Below are positions 1-5,648 of a stretch of DNA of 6,234 nt, piece by piece; the stretch's first letter is position 1, and every line of letters begins with the position of its first letter. A program made the translations under genes and the position numbers. The notes under the pieces were generated by a model, which worked only from the letters and a program-made list of their open reading frames with translations, was not told the origin of the DNA and ran no database searches. This stretch comes from Deltaproteobacteria bacterium (GTDB taxonomy: Bacteria; Desulfobacterota; Desulfobacteria; Desulfobacterales; Desulfatirhabdiaceae), in the NCBI GenBank assembly GCA_021778975.1, contig JAJYBO010000178.1, positions 1 to 6,234 on the forward strand. The letters are read 5' to 3'.

Positions 1-32
1 TGCCGAGGGTTCAAGCCCCTTCACTCACCCCA
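1..32 (+). tRNA. tRNA-His, 3' end only (5' part lies outside the window)
   Basis: The first 32 bases fit the end of a tRNA. There is a T-arm with stem GAGGG, loop TTCAAGC and stem CCCTT. It is followed by the 3' acceptor strand CACTCAC, a discriminator C and an encoded CCA. C at position 73 is the hallmark of tRNA-His, where it pairs with the extra G at position -1. The anticodon is not in the window, so the His identity is inferred from the discriminator and the overall resemblance to bacterial tRNA-His ends. Only an 18-base T-rich spacer separates it from the next tRNA, so both are probably processed from one transcript. Confidence 0.78.
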
Positions 33-50
33 TTTTTTGTTTTTCCGCCT

Positions 51-127
<77 letters not shown>

Positions 128-135
128 GTAAAGTC

Positions 136-168
136 AAAGGGATATCCGTATGGATAATCCCTTTTTTT
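136..168 (+). terminator. Rho-independent terminator of the tRNA operon
   Basis: An inverted repeat (AAAGGGAT-ATCC, short GTAT loop, GGAT-A-ATCCC) is followed immediately by a run of seven T. It starts nine bases after the CCA end of tRNA-Arg. The T run ends only a few bases before the possible early starts (TTG 170, ATG 173) of the next gene. This argues that the lipoprotein is translated from a later start and has its own promoter, or depends on read-through. Confidence 0.85.
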
Positions 169-190
169 ATTGATGGTTGGGGAATCAATC

Positions 191-655
191 GTGAATGATT
201 TACGGCATTTTATAATTTGCATCCTTGTATTCGCCGGGTTATTTCTCAATAGTGGATGCTCGCTTGATATTTCCAAACAACAGATTCCTTCGGAGACCTG
301 GAGTAAACCGGAGTTCTGTAAACAGCAGTTTCATGAAAAAGTTTATTTCAGGACGGAGCTGTATTTTGGATTGTCAAAGCCAAATGGTTGGGTGACCGAA
401 GAAGAATTCCAGAATTTTGTAAACACTGAAGTAACCCCCCGTTTTCCGAATGGTCTGACGTTGTTAAACGCAAAAGGTCAGTTTGAGGACTCGACGGGGA
501 GACTTATTATTGAAGATGCGAAGCTTTTGATATTGTTTTATTCTTTTAGCCCTGAAAACAACAGCCGCATTGAACGGATTCGAGAGAAGTACAAGAAAAT
601 TTTTCAACAAGAATCAGTGATGCGAGTTGATGGGCTGTCTTGCGTTTCTTTCTGA
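191..655 (+). CDS. DUF3574-family putative lipoprotein, 154 aa
   Basis: The function is unknown. The mature part resembles the DUF3574 family as I remember it, through RTELYFGLSKPNG (residues 54-66), TPRFPNGLT (82-90), a GQF...G...I segment and the C-terminal QESVMRV...CVSF (140-154). The N-terminus is a short n-region followed by a hydrophobic stretch (7-19) and NSGC with Cys23, an imperfect lipobox that suggests export and perhaps lipid anchoring. Asn at -3 is unusual, so plain secretion or an uncleaved signal is possible. I chose GTG at 191 because GGGGA (179-183) lies seven bases upstream. The in-frame TTG 170 and ATG 173 fall on the T-run edge of the preceding terminator and have no ribosome-binding site. 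The gene ends four bases before a MITE-like repeat and converges with the next gene. The length is normal for the family. Confidence 0.83.
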   Translation: MNDLRHFIICILVFAGLFLNSGCSLDISKQQIPSETWSKPEFCKQQFHEKVYFRTELYFGLSKPNGWVTEEEFQNFVNTEVTPRFPNGLTLLNAKGQFEDSTGRLIIEDAKLLILFYSFSPENNSRIERIREKYKKIFQQESVMRVDGLSCVSF

Positions 656-658
656 ATG

Positions 659-820
659 ATTCGTGACGACTTCGTAAAAAGCCCGGATGCTGCGTTGCGC
701 TGCATCCTTCGTCGTTGCGGCGTACCATCACAGTACGCCTCACTCCTCATGATTTGCGCGCCTTGCCTGCGAACTTTTTACAAAGCCGTCCGAAATTCGA
801 CTTTTTACGAGGGCATCAAT
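659..820 (+). repeat. MITE-like repeat, copy 1 (162 bp)
   Basis: This is the first of three related elements in the window. The left end is ATTCGTGACGACTTCGTAAAAAG. The right end carries two inverted matches to that terminus: CTTTTTACAAAG at about 775-786 and CTTTTTACGAG further out, closing with CATCAAT. The interior holds a hairpin with arms GGATGCTGCG (685-694) and CGCTGCATCC (698-707), one T-T mismatch and loop TTG. A 40-base run (683-722) is identical to copy 2. It carries no transposase. It begins four bases after the stop of the lipoprotein gene and fills the gap between two convergent genes, where its hairpins could act as a transcriptional barrier (inference). Confidence 0.9.
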
Positions 821-852
821 TGTGCTTTAAAAAAGCTGACATTGCCGTTTGT

Positions 853-1359
853 TCAGCAAAAGTCTTGCATCAGCAATGCGGCGAATTCTCTGAATGAAAG
901 GTTTTCATTTTTAACGGATAGGCTCTGAGGCAGTATTTTATGCTGACCATCCGCTGTCCATTCACAGAGATTTGATCCTTTAGAGGATTTTTCCAGCATG
1001 ATGTAGCGGGTTGCACCGGATTGACGGTGAAGAGGGATTCCGGCATAGATCGCTTCACCCGGCTTTTGAGGCGGTGGAAATGTGATGATGGCGAGCAAAT
1101 AGTTATCGTTGATTTTGAAAAACGGGCAGGATTTAAGACCATCGGAAGGCATCACCTGATTTTCAGGAACTTGTTTTGCCGTTTCATCCCACAAATCAGC
1201 CAGCATACGGTCAGAATCTGGGTCTGTCAGCATGGAAAGAAATGTCTTGTTACGCCTTAACGACAGGCCCGCGATAACTTTGTGCGCGTACAGATAATGA
1301 TGCTGGCGGGTATTCGAAAAATGGATGATTTCATCAAGATTGAACGGTGTTGTTGTCAT
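853..1359 (-). CDS. Hypothetical protein, 168 aa
   Basis: I do not recognise this protein. It is predicted to be soluble and cytoplasmic, with no signal peptide or membrane segment. Visible features are a basic stretch (LSLRRNK, about residues 32-38), a hydrophobic strand leading into a PPPQKPGE turn (residues 94-101), a predicted strand RYIMLEKS, and a C-terminal helix ending in QDFC. Translation is supported by a strong AAGGAGG (1372-1378 on the opposite strand), although its 12-base distance from the ATG is longer than usual. No better in-frame start lies nearer. The 143-base upstream gap holds two perfect palindromes, so the gene probably has its own regulated promoter. Repeat copies 1 and 2 lie downstream and upstream. 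The good ribosome-binding site and the lack of a rival frame make it a likely real gene. Confidence 0.75.
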   Translation of the reverse strand: MTTTPFNLDEIIHFSNTRQHHYLYAHKVIAGLSLRRNKTFLSMLTDPDSDRMLADLWDETAKQVPENQVMPSDGLKSCPFFKINDNYLLAIITFPPPQKPGEAIYAGIPLHRQSGATRYIMLEKSSKGSNLCEWTADGQHKILPQSLSVKNENLSFREFAALLMQDFC

Positions 1360-1405
1360 GACGATTTTTTTCCTCCTTTAATCCGGTGTTTTTAAAGCCA
1401 TTAAC

Positions 1406-1420
1406 ATCATTCGAAATGAT
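1406..1420. promoter_or_regulatory. Perfect inverted repeat ATCATT-CGA-AATGAT
   Basis: Six-base arms around a three-base centre lie about 47 bases upstream of the leftward orphan gene, in an AT-rich stretch suited to a promoter. Its size and placement fit a dimeric repressor site. The adjoining TGATAAT gives a faint resemblance to half of a Fur box, but the other half does not match. The function is inferred from position only. Confidence 0.4.
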
Positions 1421-1434
1421 AATAACTCATGGTG

Positions 1435-1453
1435 TGGGACAGATAGTGTCCCA
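1435..1453. promoter_or_regulatory. Perfect inverted repeat TGGGACA-GATAG-TGTCCCA
   Basis: Seven-base perfect arms surround a five-base spacer, 75 bases upstream of the 168-aa gene and 50 bases before repeat copy 2. As DNA it would suit a dimeric regulator. As RNA it would form a short stable hairpin, but no T run follows it on either strand, so a terminator is unlikely. It is in the right place to control the leftward gene, whose promoter could lie between it and the start codon. Confidence 0.45.
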
Positions 1454-1502
1454 TGCCGGAAAAATATCAGCGGATTTTTAATGAGGGATTTACGTCATAA
1501 AG

Positions 1503-1660
1503 ATTGACGGCTTCGTAAAAAGTCCGGATGCTGCGTTGCGCTGCATCCTTCGTCGTTGCGGCGCACCATAAGTACGCATCACGCCTTGCGGATTTGCGCG
1601 TCTTGCCTGCGGCCTTTTTACAAAGTCGTCTGAAATTCGATTTTTTACGAGAGCATCAGA
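1503..1660 (+). repeat. MITE-like repeat, copy 2 (158 bp)
   Basis: This copy has the same orientation as copy 1 and is close to it in sequence. It opens with ATTGACGGCTTCGTAAAAAG, carries the hairpin arms GGATGCTGCG (1526-1535) and CGCTGCATCC (1539-1548), and ends with the paired inverted termini CTTTTTACAAAG and TTTTTTACGAGAGCATC. The right end stops one base before the stop codon of the zinc-ribbon gene (TAA at 1662-1664 on the opposite strand). It therefore sits just downstream of the two-gene helicase operon and could form the 3' end of its mRNA. It contains no coding sequence of its own. Confidence 0.9.
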
Positions 1661-1661
1661 C

Positions 1662-2693
1662 TTATGCCCGGCTGCATTCGGGGCATACCAGAATAAAACC
1701 GGTTTTGCTGTCTTGAAGAAATATCCGCCGCGTCGTTTTGTGGCAGGATTCGCAGACCAGGGGATCAATGCGCTGAGTGACCGGATTGTAAAAGACGGGC
1801 AGTGTCCGGGTGGCCTTTCGATACAGAATGGTCAGAATGAGCTGTGCGACATTCACAATGTACCGTTCTGCAGCGCAGATGCGAATGTCAATTCGGATAT
1901 CATATTTGTGCTGCAGATCCGCAATCTTTCGTTCCGCTTCTGCAGGCAGGCTGTTGATTTTCTGCTGTCGTTCCATGCGCTGGGTGTCACTCAGGTTGGG
2001 GTGAGCAAGGGATACCCGCATTTCTTCGGCCAGAGACCGGTAATACTCGCGCGTATTGGTGACATCGCGGTGAAGTCTTCGGCGCATACTGGCGGTAAAG
2101 GGCGCCATGTCTTCAGCGATGCAATATTGAAGTGACTTCAGAGCTGTCTGAAGCGATGCGCCGATGCGGTTTGAAAACTGTGGCGGCAGGGTGTCTTGCC
2201 GGAAATACGTACATTCAAAATCCGTGATCGAATTCTCAAATTTTTCGATAATTGCACCGGAAGGTTCGTGAAAGGTCAGTCGCATCAGACCTTCCTTGCG
2301 CTCATCGCTCAAGGCTATATAACGGCCGGTGATGACCATATAGGACGTTCGGGTCTCCGCGCGCACGCCGATCTGGACTTTTCCGTTGCCAAAGCTCAAA
2401 TCATGGGCAACGGCCGTATCAAATCCAGCCTTTTTGATGTAGGGAATGGCGATAGCGCCGTAAACAACCGGGATATCTGTGGTTGCTGCGTGAACCAGAC
2501 GATCCAGAATCGGGCTGCCATAGAGCAGTGGATAATCATCTCCGCCCAGGCGTACTTCCTCTGGAAAATCTAAAGCAGCGGACAAGTCCGCGGGAAGCAG
2601 CGCGTGAAGGCAGTCGGAATCAGTATCCACCAATCCGCCGTTATTTTCGAGAAAATCGGTAGCAAACCTGGCCAGGTCCGAATCCAGTATCAT
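1662..2693 (-). CDS. Uncharacterised zinc-ribbon protein, partner of the SNF2 ATPase, 343 aa
   Basis: I do not recognise the family. Residues 1-190 look like a mixed alpha/beta globular domain (motifs LPADLSAALDFPEE, YGSPILDRLV, GRYIALSDERKEGL). Residues about 195-275 are long, charged and helical (RRRLHRD, EEMRVSLAH, QKINSLPAEAERKIADLQ), probably a coiled coil. The C-terminus is a four-cysteine zinc ribbon, Cys314/Cys317 and Cys337/Cys340, of the kind that binds nucleic acid or protein. It starts two bases after the helicase stop, with GGAG seven bases upstream inside the helicase 3' end, so the two are translationally coupled and probably work together. An adaptor or specificity subunit that brings the ATPase to its target is a reasonable inference. 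There is no signal peptide, membrane segment or visible nuclease motif. Confidence 0.88.
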   Translation of the reverse strand: MILDSDLARFATDFLENNGGLVDTDSDCLHALLPADLSAALDFPEEVRLGGDDYPLLYGSPILDRLVHAATTDIPVVYGAIAIPYIKKAGFDTAVAHDLSFGNGKVQIGVRAETRTSYMVITGRYIALSDERKEGLMRLTFHEPSGAIIEKFENSITDFECTYFRQDTLPPQFSNRIGASLQTALKSLQYCIAEDMAPFTASMRRRLHRDVTNTREYYRSLAEEMRVSLAHPNLSDTQRMERQQKINSLPAEAERKIADLQHKYDIRIDIRICAAERYIVNVAQLILTILYRKATRTLPVFYNPVTQRIDPLVCESCHKTTRRIFLQDSKTGFILVCPECSRA

Positions 2694-2695
2694 GG

Positions 2696-5056
2696 TTAGA
2701 CTCCAAAATCTTCATGGAAAAGTTTTTCATCCAGTTCCTTGCTGTTTTCATAGGCGGTTCTGGCGCGCTTGATGCGGGCCGCCAGCGCATGGAAGGCCTT
2801 CTTTCGCTCAGCTTCCTCGGGGTGGGTCACCCAGAGTTCATAAACCATATCGCTGAATTCCTGATCTCCCTGAAGCCGGCCCAGAATCATGTCAACTTCT
2901 CCGACAACCAGTTCGAACATATTGATTTTTTTATCTAAAATTTCCAGAATTTCATCTTCGATCGTACCGCTCAGGCAGAAATTATAAACCTCAACGGCCT
3001 TTTCCTGGCCAATCCGGTGGAGTCTTCCGATGCGCTGTTCGATTTCCATAGGGTTCCAGGGCAGGTCGTAATTGATCAGGACATGGCAGAACTGAAGGTT
3101 ATGGCCTTCGCCGCCGCTTCCAGTCGCAAGCAAAACCCGGCAGCCGTTGCGAAAGGACTGAATGGCGGCGGTTTTCTGTTCGCTGCTCATGGATCCCTGA
3201 TACACAACGCAGGAAATGCCCCGGCGCTGAATCATGTCGTGCAGATAGGACAGCGTGGCGAGATGGTTGACGAAAACGATCTTCTGATCGGCGGACGCCT
3301 GCAGGAAGTCCATGACCTGAACCGCTTTGGCGCTTACCTTGATCGCTTTGCCCAGTTTCAACAGTTGCTGGATGCGAGACGCGATATCGGCATCCGGACG
3401 GGAGATATCAATCCGCTCGATCATAGCCAGTGCTGCGGCGTGAGAAGAACCGGCAGCCTCCAGAAGTTTTCTCAGCACCATGCGATTTAAAAACGGCATG
3501 TTCATTTCGGCAACCGTCGAAGCGAATCGGCTGAGTTCTTGATAAAACAGTGTTTCTTCCTGTGCCGAAACTATTTTCGCCGTAGTGGCGAAACGAGGCG
3601 GCAAATGGATCTGGGAAGCGGATCGCGTATTTCGGACCATGACCTCCTTTAGCAGCTCACGAAGCCGTTCCCGGTTCTGCGGGTCTGTCGGGTTTCCCCG
3701 GGCAACGAACTGTTCCTTGAACGCCTTTCGGGTTTTCAGATGGCCCGGCTTCAGGAGCGTCACCAGGTTGTAAAGTTCTTCCAGGTTGTTTTGAACCGGC
3801 GTTGCAGTCAGAAGCAGCAGAAAGGTTTTTTGAATCGTGTTGACAAGTTTCCAGTTCAGGGTTGTCTGATTTTTCAGATGATGGGCTTCATCGACAATCA
3901 GCATATCGTAGGATCGGGCGCATACTGCGTCCATCCGCCGCCGAGATCTGGCGGTCTGGAGGGAAACCAGCAGAAAAGGGGCCTGCCAGAATTGTTCCGG
4001 GTCATCCCGAAACAAGGGATCTGTAGAGGTGACGACTTCGATATTGAATTTGGATAACAGCTCTTCTTTCCACTGGGCGATAAGTGAACTGGGAACTATG
4101 ATCAGGGCTGATTTCACCAGGCCGCGCAGGATATATTCCTTTAAAATCAGACAGGCTTCAATCGTTTTGCCAAGGCCCACCTCATCGGCCAGAATGGCGC
4201 GACCGCGAAAGGACCGCAGCACCTTCCTGGCGGTTTCCTGCTGATGCCAGAAGGATTCCACCCCAATCAGGGCGCCCAGGCAGATCAACTGATCGTAGGA
4301 GCTGCGGAATCCCAGCCGGTAGGCGCTCAAGGTCAGATTCAGATCGCGGATATCACTGCAGCGTCCTGAAACGATGACGTTCAGAAAATCGGACGTATCT
4401 ATGTCAAACTGGACGTGCGGATCGGGAAGTAATTCCGGCGGAGCATCCCCTGTTGTTTGATTGACAGAATCATCCGGTGGATGGCTCAACGCTTCTGGAC
4501 GCGCCGGAGCTTCCGGTGGTGTTGATGAAGGGGGATCCTGGCTGGAAGGATTGTCTGATTGGATATGTTTGTTTTTTATCATCCGCTGGACTTGCGCCAG
4601 CAGGTATTCAGCCTGTTTTCGTTGTTTCACATCCAGCGCGTCTTGAAACCGATTGAGGTCTGTGAGAACAGCCGTGAATATTTCCTGAAGCAACTCAATT
4701 TCTTTATTCTGGTATTGAAATATCAGGTCTGCCAGCAGCAGGGCATTGCATACATGGGTGATCTTGTTTTGCTGCCACCCCAGCATCATCAGCTTCAGAA
4801 GTGTCAAATCATCTTTTAGGTTAGATGCGGCCAGACAGGCATAATCGAAGAAACAAGCATTTGTTGGCGCCAGTTTTAACCCTTTCTGTGCGTAACGAAG
4901 GGCATCTCCCCAATTATGCTCATGCAGCAAATAAGAGGTGTGGCGCTTATAATCTTCGATTTTTTCTCGCTGACTGATTCGTTCACGCTCCAGAGCGGTT
5001 TTTTTTCGGGTTTCTTCTCGTTTTCGTTTTTGCTTCAAATTTCGGTCAGTGGCCAT
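2696..5056 (-). CDS. SNF2-family (RapA/HepA-like) DNA-dependent ATPase with N-terminal TPR-like region, 786 aa
   Basis: This is a Superfamily 2 ATPase predicted to translocate along double-stranded DNA and remodel protein-DNA or polymerase complexes. The order is: a basic coiled coil (7-37, KQKRKREETRKK), TPR-like helices (about 38-160, WGDALRYAQKGLKLAP), a Pro-rich linker (170-213), and then the motor. Motor motifs are Walker A DEVGLGKT (291-298), VPSSLIAQWKEE (321-332), the DEAH box (389-392), TATPVQNN (417-424), the second RecA lobe from KIVFVNH (592), GSGGEGHNLQ (646-655) and QRIGRLHRIGQ (674-684). All catalytic motifs are intact. ATG 5056 was chosen because the family-like sequence begins there and AAAGG (5065-5069) is eight bases upstream. 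A longer frame to 5146 only translates repeat copy 3. A weak -35-like TTGACT lies at 5238-5243 on this strand. It overlaps no neighbour and precedes the zinc-ribbon gene by two bases. Confidence 0.96.
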   Translation of the reverse strand: MATDRNLKQKRKREETRKKTALERERISQREKIEDYKRHTSYLLHEHNWGDALRYAQKGLKLAPTNACFFDYACLAASNLKDDLTLLKLMMLGWQQNKITHVCNALLLADLIFQYQNKEIELLQEIFTAVLTDLNRFQDALDVKQRKQAEYLLAQVQRMIKNKHIQSDNPSSQDPPSSTPPEAPARPEALSHPPDDSVNQTTGDAPPELLPDPHVQFDIDTSDFLNVIVSGRCSDIRDLNLTLSAYRLGFRSSYDQLICLGALIGVESFWHQQETARKVLRSFRGRAILADEVGLGKTIEACLILKEYILRGLVKSALIIVPSSLIAQWKEELLSKFNIEVVTSTDPLFRDDPEQFWQAPFLLVSLQTARSRRRMDAVCARSYDMLIVDEAHHLKNQTTLNWKLVNTIQKTFLLLLTATPVQNNLEELYNLVTLLKPGHLKTRKAFKEQFVARGNPTDPQNRERLRELLKEVMVRNTRSASQIHLPPRFATTAKIVSAQEETLFYQELSRFASTVAEMNMPFLNRMVLRKLLEAAGSSHAAALAMIERIDISRPDADIASRIQQLLKLGKAIKVSAKAVQVMDFLQASADQKIVFVNHLATLSYLHDMIQRRGISCVVYQGSMSSEQKTAAIQSFRNGCRVLLATGSGGEGHNLQFCHVLINYDLPWNPMEIEQRIGRLHRIGQEKAVEVYNFCLSGTIEDEILEILDKKINMFELVVGEVDMILGRLQGDQEFSDMVYELWVTHPEEAERKKAFHALAARIKRARTAYENSKELDEKLFHEDFGV
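2701..2704 (-). promoter_or_regulatory. Ribosome-binding site for the zinc-ribbon gene, inside the helicase 3' end
   Basis: GGAG lies within the last codons of the helicase, seven bases before the ATG at 2693. The stop TAA and the ATG are separated only by CC. This layout supports termination-reinitiation coupling and fixes the start of the downstream gene. Confidence 0.7.
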
Positions 5057-5057
5057 G

Positions 5058-5215
5058 ATTGATGCCTTTGTAAAAAGTCGAATTTCAGATGGCTTCGTAA
5101 AAAGTTTGCAGGTAATGTGTGTAAATTCGCAAGGAATGAAGCGCACTCGTCGTACGTTGCAATGACGAGGGATGCCAACGCAACAAGCGGACTTTTTACG
5201 AAGTTGTCCATCAAT
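5058..5215 (-). repeat. MITE-like repeat, copy 3 (158 bp, inverted and diverged)
   Basis: This copy is reversed relative to copies 1 and 2, and its ends are the cleanest of the three: ATTGATG (5058-5064) and CATCAAT (5209-5215) form perfect outer inverted repeats. On the left, two TTTGTAAAAAG/TTCGTAAAAAG termini lie in tandem about 30 bases apart. On the right is a single CTTTTTACGAAG. The interior aligns with the others (GTTGCGTTGGCATCC, CCTTGCGAATTT) but has lost much of the hairpin. It ends one base before the helicase start codon, so the helicase mRNA leader is made of this element, including the probable Shine-Dalgarno AAAGG. Greater divergence suggests an older insertion. Confidence 0.88.
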
Positions 5216-5466
5216 GATTAATGAACCGAAGCAGGCAAGTCAAGCGATTTTATGGGTGGCTGATTGTCTGAATTCTGGGAAAAGTACTTAATGATTGACA
5301 CCAGCCGGATAACTTGCTTTTATTTCAACAGGAGTTTATCCCTTCTCCGGAAGAACAGCGACTCCTTGCCTCATTTACCCCGGCTGTTATGGCGGCCCCG
5401 AACGGCATGTGCGCGGGGATGTTCGTGTTTTCGGCCATCATGATTCGGTATCAACAGTATCTTGCC
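5216..5466. other. Intergenic stretch without a convincing gene
   Basis: About 250 bases lie between repeat copy 3 and the REPIN-like element. A rightward open frame of about 62 codons (near 5314-5502) exists but has no ribosome-binding site and runs into the palindromic repeat, so I do not call it. It might be a decayed gene fragment. On the leftward strand TTGACT (5238-5243) could serve as a -35 box for the helicase operon, but no good -10 box is found at the right distance. Confidence 0.5.
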
Positions 5467-5546
5467 TGTAGGAGCGGGCCATGCCTGCGATTGCTGGAAT
5501 GATCGATAGAACGGGCCGATCATTGCGGGCGCGGCCCGCTCCTACA
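5467..5546. repeat. REPIN-like double palindrome with TGTAGGAGCGGGCC ends
   Basis: The left end TGTAGGAGCGGGCCATGCC and the right end GGCGCGGCCCGCTCCTACA are inverted copies of one short REP-type sequence. They are separated by a roughly 40-base centre that itself has GATCGAT and partial dyad symmetry. TGTAGGAGCGGGC repeats of this style are widespread in Proteobacteria, and are known or suspected to be mobilised by REP-associated tyrosine transposases (RAYT). No RAYT gene is in the window. The transcript would form a long, stable hairpin in the leader region of the methylase gene, about 100 bases before its start. Confidence 0.85.
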
Positions 5547-5555
5547 AAAAAAATT

Positions 5556-5598
5556 ACCACGAAGAACACGAAAAATGCTGCTTCGTGCGCTTCGTGGT
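5556..5598. repeat. Hairpin repeat ACCACGAAG...CTTCGTGGT
   Basis: Arms of 17 bases (5556-5572 and 5582-5598) pair with only two mismatches around a nine-base loop. Within the arms CACGAA recurs as a short direct repeat. On the leftward strand the hairpin is followed by a run of eight T (complement of 5547-5553 and its flank), giving a leftward terminator-like structure. There is no leftward gene immediately upstream for it to end. It may insulate the helicase side from antisense transcription, or may be simply another dispersed repeat next to the REPIN. Confidence 0.75.
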
Positions 5599-5639
5599 TG
5601 AAATTGAATGAACGGCCACGCGGAAAACGAAAAACACAA

Positions 5640-5645
5640 AGAGGA
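5640..5645 (+). promoter_or_regulatory. Ribosome-binding site of the methylase gene
   Basis: AGAGGA lies three to four bases before the ATG at 5649. The spacing is short but workable. It fixes the start, since the protein begins with a typical Mod N-terminus and no better upstream in-frame start is seen. Confidence 0.6.
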
Positions 5646-5648
5646 ATC

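Noticed and set aside
656..928. Rightward open frames at 656-928 and 715-897
   Set aside because: They mostly translate repeat copy 1 and then run antisense to the 168-aa gene; there is no ribosome-binding site or family resemblance.
1414..1430. Possible Fur box near TGATAAT
   Set aside because: Only one half-site matches the consensus; the other half does not.
1490..1768. Leftward 92-codon frame ending LFTKPSIFMT
   Set aside because: It translates repeat copy 2 and overlaps the zinc-ribbon gene in another frame.
5057..5146. 30-residue N-terminal extension of the SNF2 protein
   Set aside because: It lies within repeat copy 3; the ATG at 5056 has a suitable ribosome-binding site and begins the family-like sequence.
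659..5215. CRISPR-like array
   Set aside because: The three repeats are about 160 bp, thousands of bases apart and in mixed orientation, with no regular spacers or cas genes.
5314..5502. Rightward 62-codon frame (FIPSPEEQRLLASF...)
   Set aside because: It has a TTG start without a ribosome-binding site, and the end is the REPIN-like palindrome. It could be a decayed fragment but cannot be supported.
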